A DNA stretch of 44,738 bases from an uncultured Prolixibacteraceae bacterium (GTDB taxonomy: Bacteria > Bacteroidota > Bacteroidia > Bacteroidales > Prolixibacteraceae). Under the pieces are notes generated by a model. It worked only from the letters and a program-made list of their open reading frames with translations, was not told where the DNA came from and made no database searches. How positions within the stretch are numbered: the first letter of the stretch is position 1; every line of letters starts with the position of its first letter. The position numbers and the translations under genes are program-made. The DNA lies in NCBI GenBank assembly GCA_913063265.1, contig CAJXZG010000039.1, positions 1 to 44,738 on the forward strand, written 5' to 3'. Below, piece after piece: positions 9,062 to 16,193 of the stretch.

Positions 9062-10129
9062 ATGGTCGCGAAAATAAATGGAATTCAACAATTGGGAGTT
9101 GGTGTTGAGAATGTGCATGAAGCATGGAAGTGGTATCGGGAGCATTTTGCGATGGACATTAGAATGTTTGAAGAAGAAGCAACTGCTGAGTTAATGCTGG
9201 CTCATACAAATGGAAAACCCAGAAGAAGACATGCAGTTTTAGCACTTAATATGCAAGGTGGTGGTGGCTTTGAAATATGGCAACATACCGGAAAAAAACC
9301 TGAAGTTTGCCCTTTTGAAATTCAATTGGGGGATTTGGGAATAAATATCGGTAAAATAAAAACTGAAAATATTTCTGCTGCTTACAAAAAGTTCAAAAAA
9401 TCGGGATTGAATCTTTTAGGCGAGGTTCATGAAGATCCGGTTGGTAACGAACATTTCTATCTTAAAGATATTTATGGAAATATATGGGAAGTAAAACACC
9501 AAAAACAGGTTTTCAGAAAAAAAGAAAAATCGGTTAGCGGTGGAATTTATGGTGCTGTAATTGGTGTTAAAAATATGGAGGAAAGTCTTAAAATTTACCA
9601 AACCATATTAGAGTATGATAAAGTTGTTTATGACAAAACAGGTAATTTTGAAGATTTTGGTGGAATTCCAGGAGGCGATAAAGAATTCAGAAGAGTTTTG
9701 TTAAAACATTCGGATGTTAAAAGCGGTGCTTTTAGTCCGTTCTTTGGCGATTCAGTTATCGAACTGGTTCAGGTTTTAAATCGTGAGCCAAAAGATATTT
9801 ACGAAGGACGAATTTGGGGAGATCCCGGATTTATTCACCTTTGTTTCGATATCAATGGAATTGATATATTCCGTGAGAAAGTAAAAGATATGGGATTTCC
9901 GTTTACTGTTGACAGTGCCCGTGCAATGGAAACTTTTGATATGGGAGAAGCCGCTGGAAGTTTTGCTTATATTCAGGCTCCGGAAGGAACTTTAATCGAA
10001 TTTGTTGAAACCCACAAAATACCGCTATTGAAAAAAATAGGCTGGTATATCGATATTCGTAAGCGAGGACATCATCCTCTGCCCGACTGGATGCTAAAAA
10101 TGTTCAGGTTTATGCGGGTGAAAGATTAA
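9062..10129 (+). CDS. Two-domain VOC (glyoxalase/dioxygenase fold) protein
   Basis: This 355-residue protein carries two vicinal-oxygen-chelate modules. The first covers about residues 4-150 (QLGVGVENVHEAWKWYREHF at the start, HFYLKDIYGNIWEV at the end), and the second about residues 160-320 (GAVIGVKNMEESLKIYQTIL at the start, FAYIQAPEGTLIEFVETH at the end). Such proteins bind a divalent metal and include extradiol dioxygenases, glyoxalases, epimerases and non-catalytic binding proteins. Glu and His residues at the module ends could be metal ligands. It follows the SDR by 18 bp and ends one base before the convergent aldose epimerase gene. The reaction is unassigned; pairing with an SDR hints at oxidation or isomerisation of a small organic compound. 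Confidence 0.8.
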   Translation: MVAKINGIQQLGVGVENVHEAWKWYREHFAMDIRMFEEEATAELMLAHTNGKPRRRHAVLALNMQGGGGFEIWQHTGKKPEVCPFEIQLGDLGINIGKIKTENISAAYKKFKKSGLNLLGEVHEDPVGNEHFYLKDIYGNIWEVKHQKQVFRKKEKSVSGGIYGAVIGVKNMEESLKIYQTILEYDKVVYDKTGNFEDFGGIPGGDKEFRRVLLKHSDVKSGAFSPFFGDSVIELVQVLNREPKDIYEGRIWGDPGFIHLCFDINGIDIFREKVKDMGFPFTVDSARAMETFDMGEAAGSFAYIQAPEGTLIEFVETHKIPLLKKIGWYIDIRKRGHHPLPDWMLKMFRFMRVKD

Positions 10130-10130
10130 T

Positions 10131-11255
10131 TCACTTTTTTACTGAAAACTTATAGATTGTGGTGGAATAATAAGTTTCTCCCGCCTTCAATAATGTTGAC
10201 GGAAAATGTGGCTGATTTGGACTATCCGGAAAATGTTGGGTTTCCAAACAAAATCCGCCATGTTTAACATATGCTTTCCCTGACTTACCAGTTTCCTTTT
10301 CAGCAAAATGATTGGCCGTATATAGCTGGACACCGGGTTCAGTAGTAAAACACTCCAGATACCTCCTGCTTTTAGGTTCATAAACACTGGCAGCAAAAGC
10401 AAGATCCCCCACCTTTTTGTTAATTACATAATTAAAATCGTAACCGCCTGCAAACTTCAGCTGTTCATCATCTTCCTTAATTCTTTCTCCCAGAGTGAAT
10501 GGAGTTGTAAAATCCAGTGCAGTACCCCTGATATCTTTAATTTCGCCTGTTGGAATCATTTCATTGTTAACAGGAATAACTTTATTTGCGTTTACAACAA
10601 CTACATGATTTAATACATTCCCATTCCCCTCACCTTTTAAATTAAAATATCCATGGTTGGTAACATTAATATGGCATGATTTATCTGTGGCTACTTCATA
10701 ATCAATTTTTAATTCGTTATCGTTTGTAAGCGTGTAGGTAACTTTTGCGGTTTTATTTCCCGGAAAACCATTTTCTCCATCCAGACTATTTAAAGTGAAC
10801 ACAGCATTGTTTCCATTTTTTTCATAATCCCAGGCTTTTTTCGACCAGTTACCGGGGCCAGAATGTAAACACGCATTCCCATTATTAACAGGCAATTGGT
10901 AAGTTTCTCCATCGATGGTAAACTGTGCATTAGCTATCCGATTTGCAAAGGGTCCCACAACCGCTCCATGACTTCCGCTGTATTGCTGATAATCTTCAAT
11001 CGAATTAAATCCCAGCATCACATCAGCAAATCGTCCTTTTTTATCCGGAACAAATATCGATACAATTTTTGCCCCGTAATTGGTTAAAGTAACCAGCATT
11101 CCATTTTCATTTTCCATAGTAAATAAACGAACCGATTTACCATCTATAACTGTTTCGAAATCTGATTTTTTATAGGTCATTTTGATCTTCTTTTTTTGGG
11201 TTAATGAACAACCAAACAACAATGCGATGCTCAATACAATATTAATAAGCTTCAT
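10131..11255 (-). CDS. galM: Aldose 1-epimerase, lipoprotein form
   Basis: This 374-residue protein begins with a lipoprotein signal ending LLFGCSLTQ (lipidated Cys16), followed by an aldose 1-epimerase beta-sandwich. Family motifs include LTNYGAKIVSIFVPDKKG near residue 55, GPFANRIANAQF near 98, HVTNHGYFNLKG-type HGYFNL near 200 with the active-site His, and a C-terminal FCLETQHFPDSPNQPHFPS region with the catalytic Glu. It would interconvert alpha and beta anomers of glucose, galactose or similar sugars. Its lipid anchor places it in the periplasm or on a membrane, as often seen in Bacteroidota where sugars are processed before uptake. It is monocistronic and ends one base from the VOC gene. 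Confidence 0.92.
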   Translation of the reverse strand: MKLINIVLSIALLFGCSLTQKKKIKMTYKKSDFETVIDGKSVRLFTMENENGMLVTLTNYGAKIVSIFVPDKKGRFADVMLGFNSIEDYQQYSGSHGAVVGPFANRIANAQFTIDGETYQLPVNNGNACLHSGPGNWSKKAWDYEKNGNNAVFTLNSLDGENGFPGNKTAKVTYTLTNDNELKIDYEVATDKSCHINVTNHGYFNLKGEGNGNVLNHVVVVNANKVIPVNNEMIPTGEIKDIRGTALDFTTPFTLGERIKEDDEQLKFAGGYDFNYVINKKVGDLAFAASVYEPKSRRYLECFTTEPGVQLYTANHFAEKETGKSGKAYVKHGGFCLETQHFPDSPNQPHFPSTLLKAGETYYSTTIYKFSVKK

Positions 11256-11591
11256 AAAAATATTTGTTTATGAATTGGCGAAATTAACTAAAAAAGTTAT
11301 GAAGTCTAAATGAAAAAATAGCGGTTAATTCATTAACCGCAAAAACTATTGTACACCGTACTGCTTTGTTGTAGCTGTTTAAAACCAAATTACTAAACAA
11401 CTTTAATCAAAGATGCAACCACGTAAATTCAATTTTTCATGGATGAAGGTACTTAAAAAAGAAGCAGATATAATCTTGTCCAAAGAAATAATTTTCATTT
11501 TTAAAATGTAAATTTTAATCAACTCAATACTCAATGAATATTATCGGAAACTTTGTTTCTTGCTTCAGGTTGCAATTGTCAACTAATTCTA
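11256..11591. other. Intergenic region between the peptide operon and galM
   Basis: Contains the terminator-like hairpin at 11313-11340 and otherwise AT-rich DNA. Two tiny frames were examined, 31 codons at 11403-11498 (minus) and 32 codons at 11413-11511 (plus). Neither has a double-glycine leader, a membrane segment or a clear start signal, so they are not called. Confidence 0.5.
11313..11340 (-). terminator. Probable terminator of the double-glycine peptide operon
   Basis: Perfect 9-bp arms GCGGTTAAT and ATTAACCGC (11321-11340) enclose a 2-base loop. Read on the minus strand, the stem is followed at once by TATTTTTTC, the uridine tract of an intrinsic terminator. It lies after the last small gene of the operon and before galM. 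Confidence 0.65.
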
Positions 11592-11726
11592 TTAAAAAAG
11601 ACTTACAATAAATTCTTTAATGATATCCCATTTTTGGAAAATAAATTTAGAAAAAAATAAATAGCTAAAAATTGCTATTAAAATAATCAAGTACTGATTC
11701 CTTTTAGTTTTGGTTTTAGATTTCAT
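11592..11726 (-). CDS. 44-residue single-pass membrane protein, candidate immunity or accessory protein
   Basis: A 44-residue frame runs from the ATG at 11726 to a TAA at 11592. The protein has a strongly basic N-terminus (MKSKTKTKRNQ), one hydrophobic helix at about residues 12-31 (YLIILIAIFSYLFFSKFIF) and a short amphipathic tail (QKWDIIKEFIVSLF). It lies 65 bp downstream of the last double-glycine peptide in the same direction, separated by a stem-loop, and ahead of the putative operon terminator. Small cationic membrane proteins in this position are often immunity proteins of class II bacteriocins, which is the inference here. The sequence itself shows only the membrane topology, and no family was recognised. 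It could also be an accessory secretion factor. Confidence 0.6.
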   Translation of the reverse strand: MKSKTKTKRNQYLIILIAIFSYLFFSKFIFQKWDIIKEFIVSLF

Positions 11727-11743
11727 AATAATGCTATTTTATT

Positions 11744-11772
11744 ATTTAGCCTGAAAAATATTCAGGCTAAAT
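11744..11772 (-). promoter_or_regulatory. 12-bp stem-loop between the peptide genes and the small membrane gene
   Basis: Perfect arms ATTTAGCCTGAA (11744-11755) and TTCAGGCTAAAT (11761-11772) enclose a five-base loop. No uridine tract follows on either strand, so it is unlike a simple terminator. It could stabilise the 3' end of the peptide mRNA, mark a processing site, or attenuate transcription into the downstream membrane-protein gene. Confidence 0.6.
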
Positions 11773-11791
11773 ATTATGGAGGAGATTACTC

Positions 11792-11962
11792 TTATTCAGA
11801 TCCGTACTGTAAATAATAATCAACGGTTGCTTCATAAATTCCTGCCGGAGTTAACCAATTCCCTGCAATAGTGTTACCTACTACCCAACCAATATCCCAG
11901 CCCCAACCACCACCATTGATGGTGCGAGTTTCTTTCAAAGTTAAATTTACAATTTTTTCCAT
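11792..11962 (-). CDS. Double-glycine leader peptide A (class IIb bacteriocin-like)
   Basis: The start is placed at the ATG at 11962, giving 56 residues; a longer frame adds 17 residues that overlap the preceding gene and do not look like a leader. Residues 1-18 (MEKIVNLTLKETRTINGG) form a double-glycine leader of the kind cut by C39 peptidases. The 38-residue core is Trp- and Gly-rich, with Trp at core positions 2, 4, 8 and 18 and Gly at 3, 7 and 11, giving two GxxxG motifs in register; it has no Cys. The core is acidic (four Asp/Glu, no Lys/Arg), unusual for a bacteriocin. It pairs with peptide B, 13 bp upstream, and the exporter genes. Role inferred: two-peptide bacteriocin, or possibly a signal peptide. 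Confidence 0.8.
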   Translation of the reverse strand: MEKIVNLTLKETRTINGGGWGWDIGWVVGNTIAGNWLTPAGIYEATVDYYLQYGSE

Positions 11963-11975
11963 TTCAAATATACTT

Positions 11976-12176
11976 TTAATTAAATGCACTAGCGAATCCA
12001 TCCTTAAAATCATCCCATTCTACCATAACTTGATGACCAGCTGCGATTCCAATCCCAATAGCAATTCCTTTTATAACTTCTGTCCAAGGTATCGGCAGAC
12101 CACCCTCAACTTCTTGCAATTGTTCTCTTTCGAGCTCAATTTTTCTTGGCATTTTTAGTTCTAATTCTTTTTTCAT
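11976..12176 (-). CDS. Double-glycine leader peptide B (class IIb bacteriocin-like)
   Basis: A 66-residue precursor. Residues 1-26 form a charged leader ending LQEVEGG, matching the double-glycine cleavage consensus. The 40-residue core starts LPIPW and contains a hydrophobic helix with Gly at core positions 11, 15, 17 and 21, giving two GxxxG motifs (GIAIG and GIAAG), followed by an acidic, aromatic tail (VEWDDFKDGFASAFN). There is no Cys. GxxxG pairs on two co-encoded peptides are the hallmark of class IIb two-peptide bacteriocins, whose helices pack in the target membrane. The core is net negative (five acidic, two Lys, one His). Met9 is an alternative start. It lies 32 bp after the HTH gene in the same operon. 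No strain-level activity can be claimed. Confidence 0.8.
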   Translation of the reverse strand: MKKELELKMPRKIELEREQLQEVEGGLPIPWTEVIKGIAIGIGIAAGHQVMVEWDDFKDGFASAFN

Positions 12177-12208
12177 AATAATTAATTTTAAAAGTTAATA
12201 AATATTGT

Positions 12209-12559
12209 TTACAGGTTGATTGCCAACCCATAAGCGAATTTATCTTCCTTCCGTGCAGAAAAAAAGCACTGAAATTGATTTATGGAAAAACCACCAAAAA
12301 TATTTTTTGAGACCTCGTTTGAGATTACTTTAATACCAACTTTAATTTCCAACTTTTGTCCTTCAGAAAATAAAAATGTTCTCTGAGTTCTTGAGTATTT
12401 TATATTTATACCCAGGTCGCATAAATATTCTAACTCTGCATACAATTGCCTTCTGCTAATATTTAGCTTCTGGGCAAATTCTTCAGGTGTACCTGTACAT
12501 TCATTTTTTATTATTTCGTTAATTCGTTGAAGGCGTTCTAATTGTTCAAATGCTTTCAT
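12209..12559 (-). CDS. Small helix-turn-helix protein in the peptide operon
   Basis: This 116-residue protein has an N-terminal helix-turn-helix at about residues 22-50 (TGTPEEFAQKLNISRRQLYAELEYL), similar to HTH_11/winged-helix DNA-binding domains, followed by GINIKYSRTQRTFLF as the probable wing. The C-terminal 45 residues are unassigned. It lies between the exporter and the peptide genes with gaps of 17 and 32 bp, so it is probably co-transcribed. The likely role is a local regulator of peptide expression, perhaps autoregulatory. There is no sensor kinase or response regulator nearby, so control differs from the classical three-component systems of Firmicutes bacteriocins. The family-level assignment as an HTH protein is good; function is inferred. 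Confidence 0.75.
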   Translation of the reverse strand: MKAFEQLERLQRINEIIKNECTGTPEEFAQKLNISRRQLYAELEYLCDLGINIKYSRTQRTFLFSEGQKLEIKVGIKVISNEVSKNIFGGFSINQFQCFFSARKEDKFAYGLAINL

Positions 12560-12576
12560 ATGTTAGGGACTATAGA

Positions 12577-14751
12577 TTAAGAAATTTGATTTAACTGTTT
12601 TTCGAATTTGGGTATTTGCTTTTGCCACATTGAAAAATACTTTCCATTCTTTTTATAAAGTTTATGATGTGTGCCTTTCTCTATCACTTTACCTTCTTCA
12701 AGTACCAAAATACTATCGGCCATTAAAACTGTGCTTAATCGGTGGGCAATCAGTATAATTGTTTTACCCTCTTCTCGCAATTTTAGAATTGTTTGTTGTA
12801 TTTTGTTTTCAGCTTCAGAGTCCAAGGAAGATGTGGCTTCATCCAGGATAAGTATTTTAGGATCACGATATAATGCTCTTGCAATCGCAAGACGTTGTTT
12901 TTGCCCGCCTGACAAGGTTGCTCCATGTTCGCCAACCAATGTATTAAAACCGGCAGGAAGTTTCTCTATAAATTGTAATATTCCCAATTGCCTGCAAATA
13001 CACAACACTTTCTTCATATCTGGGTAAAACTCACCAACAGCTATATTATCAATTAATCTTCCTGTAAACAGGTCAAGGTTTTGGGGTACAATACCAACCA
13101 TTCGTCTAAGGCTTTCGTTATTAACATATTTAATACTTGTATTACCTATGTAGATTGTTCCGCTATTTAACGGGTATAGTTTTTGTAAAAGTGCTGCAAT
13201 GGTCGTTTTCCCCGAGCCACTTTCACCAATAACAGCAGTTATTTTCCCTTTCTGAAATCTTAAATTTAAATTTTCGAAAACATCAATACGTGTACCGTAA
13301 CTAAACGAAACATTTTCGAAAACAATATCTCCATTATCAATAGAATCTGCATCCACCAAATCTCCATCGACTTCTTGCTCCAAATCCATTATTTCAAAAA
13401 GACGGTCGGCAGCAATTGTTGCATTCTGGTAGGTTTTATTCATGCCTATTAATCCTGAAACAGGGCCTGTAAAATAACCGATTAAAGCATAAAACGACAT
13501 CAATTCACCAGGAGTAATTTCCTGATTTAAAACAAATATACTCCCTATCCAAAGTAAAATTATGGTAAATATTCGGCTGATAAACATTGATGAATTTCCT
13601 GAAAAAACCGAATTTAAACCTGATTTATAAGCAGAATGCAAAAGTGTAACAAAACGCACTTCAGTTTTAACATTTGCAAATTCTTCAATCCCAAGTTGTT
13701 TAATTGTTCTTTCAGAATTAATAGATTCAACCAGCTGTGATTCAAGCTCAGCGGATTGTTCCATTATTTTTCGTTCTCGTTTCTTATTTACATGGTTCAC
13801 AATAAAATAAAGCACACCAAATAACGGTATAACCAGTAGCATTATAATTGCCAGTTTCCAGTTGTATATAAACATTAGAGAAAAAGCGAATACTACGATA
13901 AAAATATTTACTATAAAATTTATCATTGTATCGTTTATGAATGCACGTATTTTTACTGCATCATTTATGCGCGAAACTATCTCGCCGGTGCGCATGGTAT
14001 CGAAGAAACGTTGTGGCAGTTTTAATAAATGTTTGTAATAGCCTAAAATTAGACGTGCATCTATTAGCTGCCCGGTTTTAAGAACTAATACAGACTGGAA
14101 TGAACCAATAAAGATTTGAAGTAATAAAAGTACAATCATAATCAAGCTAAGCAGATTTAGCAGATTGCGATTACCATTTACCAGTACATGGTCGGTTATT
14201 TTTTGAATATATATTGAAGTTGCAAGTCCAAGAATAGTAAAAACTACTGCTCCAAATAACGCTTGTATTATTGTATTCTTATGTGGTTTAAGTAAAAAGC
14301 TAAATCTTCTAAAATTGGATACTTTCTCGTTTCGTGCAACAAAATCACCTGATGGTGAAAGTAAAACCAAAACACCTGTCCACTCCTTTTTAAAATCCTC
14401 TAGTTTTTGTCTTTCAAGTTTCCCTGTACCGGGATCCATTTTTTCCACATAAGCTGTCGTAATCTTATAAATCACCACATAGTGTTGAAGTTTTTCTTTT
14501 ATAATTACATGAGCAATTGCAGGTAAAGGGATTTCAACCAAGGCTTCAGGTGTGGCTTTTACTCCTTTTGCAGTCATGCCCATTTTTTCAGCTGCTTTTA
14601 TTAATCCCCAGGCATTTGTACCCTTTTTGTCGGTTCCTGCCCATTGGCGTATTTTCGACACTGGAAGTTTTAACTTGTAATGTGCTGCAACCGATGCCAA
14701 ACATGCTGCACCACAATCTGTAATATCACGTTGTTTTACTTTAATATTCAT
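12577..14751 (-). CDS. Peptidase-containing ABC exporter (C39 peptidase, permease and ATPase)
   Basis: This 724-residue protein has three parts. The N-terminal C39 peptidase (1-135) has Gln7, catalytic Cys13 in DCGAACLAS, His90 in QHYVV and Asp106 in MDPGTG, so the protease triad is intact. An ABC transmembrane domain with six helices covers about 155-440. The ATPase has Walker A GESGSGKTT near residue 508, signature LSGGQKQR near 613, Walker B ILILDEATSSLD near 630 and the H-loop in IAHRLST. Such PCATs cut the double-glycine leader and export the core peptide. With the HlyD adaptor it probably feeds a TolC-like outer-membrane duct encoded elsewhere. It lies 45 bp after HlyD and 17 bp before the HTH gene. 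Its presumed substrates are peptides A and B. Confidence 0.95.
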   Translation of the reverse strand: MNIKVKQRDITDCGAACLASVAAHYKLKLPVSKIRQWAGTDKKGTNAWGLIKAAEKMGMTAKGVKATPEALVEIPLPAIAHVIIKEKLQHYVVIYKITTAYVEKMDPGTGKLERQKLEDFKKEWTGVLVLLSPSGDFVARNEKVSNFRRFSFLLKPHKNTIIQALFGAVVFTILGLATSIYIQKITDHVLVNGNRNLLNLLSLIMIVLLLLQIFIGSFQSVLVLKTGQLIDARLILGYYKHLLKLPQRFFDTMRTGEIVSRINDAVKIRAFINDTMINFIVNIFIVVFAFSLMFIYNWKLAIIMLLVIPLFGVLYFIVNHVNKKRERKIMEQSAELESQLVESINSERTIKQLGIEEFANVKTEVRFVTLLHSAYKSGLNSVFSGNSSMFISRIFTIILLWIGSIFVLNQEITPGELMSFYALIGYFTGPVSGLIGMNKTYQNATIAADRLFEIMDLEQEVDGDLVDADSIDNGDIVFENVSFSYGTRIDVFENLNLRFQKGKITAVIGESGSGKTTIAALLQKLYPLNSGTIYIGNTSIKYVNNESLRRMVGIVPQNLDLFTGRLIDNIAVGEFYPDMKKVLCICRQLGILQFIEKLPAGFNTLVGEHGATLSGGQKQRLAIARALYRDPKILILDEATSSLDSEAENKIQQTILKLREEGKTIILIAHRLSTVLMADSILVLEEGKVIEKGTHHKLYKKNGKYFSMWQKQIPKFEKQLNQIS

Positions 14752-14796
14752 TAATTGGGGGTTATTTTATTAATGTGAAATTATTTTTGGATTAAG

Positions 14797-15915
14797 TCAG
14801 TTATCTGTTTTATCAAAAAACAATTGTGCTAATGTTCGTTTAGTAACCACATAACGTGCAGTGTTTGTAAGTCCTTTTTTCAGTTTTCCTTTGTAGCCAT
14901 TATTAAGTGATAAACAGGCTTGATCTAAACTGCTTCTCACCTTAAAATATGGTTGATTGTTAATAATATAAATCTCGTTTGAAATATCGATAATTCTCCC
15001 TGTTGCCAATCCCCATTGGTTATAGTTAAACGCATCAACCTGAAATATTACTTTCATATTTTTTTGAAGGTAACCAATATCTGATGGCGGCACTAAATTT
15101 TCTGCCAGTAATTGTTTATCAGGACTTATTACTGCAATCGTTTGCCCCGGTGCAACAAAACTTCCACATTGAATACCGATAAAATTAATAATATGACCAG
15201 TTTCAGGAGCTAAGATCGAATAATTATTTAAATCACTTTCCAGACTAACAATTTCATTTAAAAAGTTTTTATTTTCCTGTTCATAATCTACAGCCAAATG
15301 TTGCCACTTACTTCTTGCCTGTTGTACAAAAATCTTTTTTTCCTCATTAGCCTTTTTCAATTGAAAATCTGTATTTTCATATTCAGTAAAAGGAATTACT
15401 TCTTTAGAATACAGGACTTTTGCCCTTTCAAATGACCTTTTCTGTAATGATATTTCAAGATCATGTTCTGCGAGGTTTTGTTGATATTGAGCATGCGCTG
15501 ATTTATATAAATTGGTTTTTAACGCATGAGTTTTATTACTAAGTATATCGGAAATATCATGTATGTAGGAATCATTCTCCTCAATTCTGTTTTCAAGATA
15601 TAAAATCCTTTCTATTAATTTCTTTTTGTTAAACCATATTAAAGTGTCACCTTTAAAAACAGTTTTGTTTTCATAAATATTTGTTTTCACCACCTCAGCA
15701 CCCACAGGAGTTGTAACTGTTACCGACTCAACCGCCGATCTAAAAATCCCGCGAGATTGTATGGTTATTTCTGTTTTTATTAAAAAAAGAGAAACAATAG
15801 ATGTAACTACAAACAACAATAAAACTGAATAGATCAGATTGGTTTTTTTACTATACCTTGAGAAATGACTTTCTACAGTTACATTGATAATTTCATGAGG
15901 AAAGATGGGTTTCAT
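14797..15915 (-). CDS. HlyD-family membrane fusion protein for peptide export
   Basis: This 372-residue periplasmic adaptor has a short cytoplasmic N-terminus, one transmembrane helix at about residues 27-48 (NLIYSVLLLFVVTSIVSLFLI) and a beta-barrel/lipoyl half-motif (GIFRSAVESVTVTTPVGAEV near 76). A long coiled coil follows (about 105-225, with many Glu/Lys and EENDSYIHDISD and NEEKKIFVQQ segments), then the second lipoyl half (SILAPETGHIINFIGIQCGSFV near 233) and a C-terminal beta domain. It is the first gene of the operon that continues with the C39 exporter and would bridge that exporter to an outer-membrane channel. No TolC gene lies in this operon, so a shared TolC must be used. Confidence 0.92.
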   Translation of the reverse strand: MKPIFPHEIINVTVESHFSRYSKKTNLIYSVLLLFVVTSIVSLFLIKTEITIQSRGIFRSAVESVTVTTPVGAEVVKTNIYENKTVFKGDTLIWFNKKKLIERILYLENRIEENDSYIHDISDILSNKTHALKTNLYKSAHAQYQQNLAEHDLEISLQKRSFERAKVLYSKEVIPFTEYENTDFQLKKANEEKKIFVQQARSKWQHLAVDYEQENKNFLNEIVSLESDLNNYSILAPETGHIINFIGIQCGSFVAPGQTIAVISPDKQLLAENLVPPSDIGYLQKNMKVIFQVDAFNYNQWGLATGRIIDISNEIYIINNQPYFKVRSSLDQACLSLNNGYKGKLKKGLTNTARYVVTKRTLAQLFFDKTDN

Positions 15916-15952
15916 ACCGTGTTTGTTTGGAATAAGGAATTAAAGGTTGGAA

Positions 15953-15984
15953 AAAAGTTAGTGATAAAAATAAAGACACACAAA
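15953..15984 (-). promoter_or_regulatory. Candidate promoter of the double-glycine peptide operon
   Basis: On the minus strand TTTG (15984-15981) is followed by 20 bp and TAACTTTT (15960-15953), one mismatch from the Bacteroidota -7 consensus TAnnTTTG. The element ends 37 bp before the HlyD start codon. It is the only reasonable match I could see in this gap. Confidence 0.4.
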
Positions 15985-16193
15985 CTTTTCATAATTTTTT
16001 TTTTGCTATATCTGAGAAATTTTGTAGTTAAGACTAAATGATATTCCTTAATAAAATGACTATTTGTATTTTCAAAATAAATTAAAATCTAACAGAGATT
16101 TCCTCTACAAGGATATTCTTTCTTTTAAAAAAGAATTACAAATTATTTTAATTTTAAAAATTCATTTATTCTTTTGTATTTTAACCAATTCAA

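Noticed and set aside
11403..11511. Two 31-32 codon frames on opposite strands downstream of the peptide operon
   Set aside because: They overlap each other, have no GG leader or membrane segment and no clear start signal.
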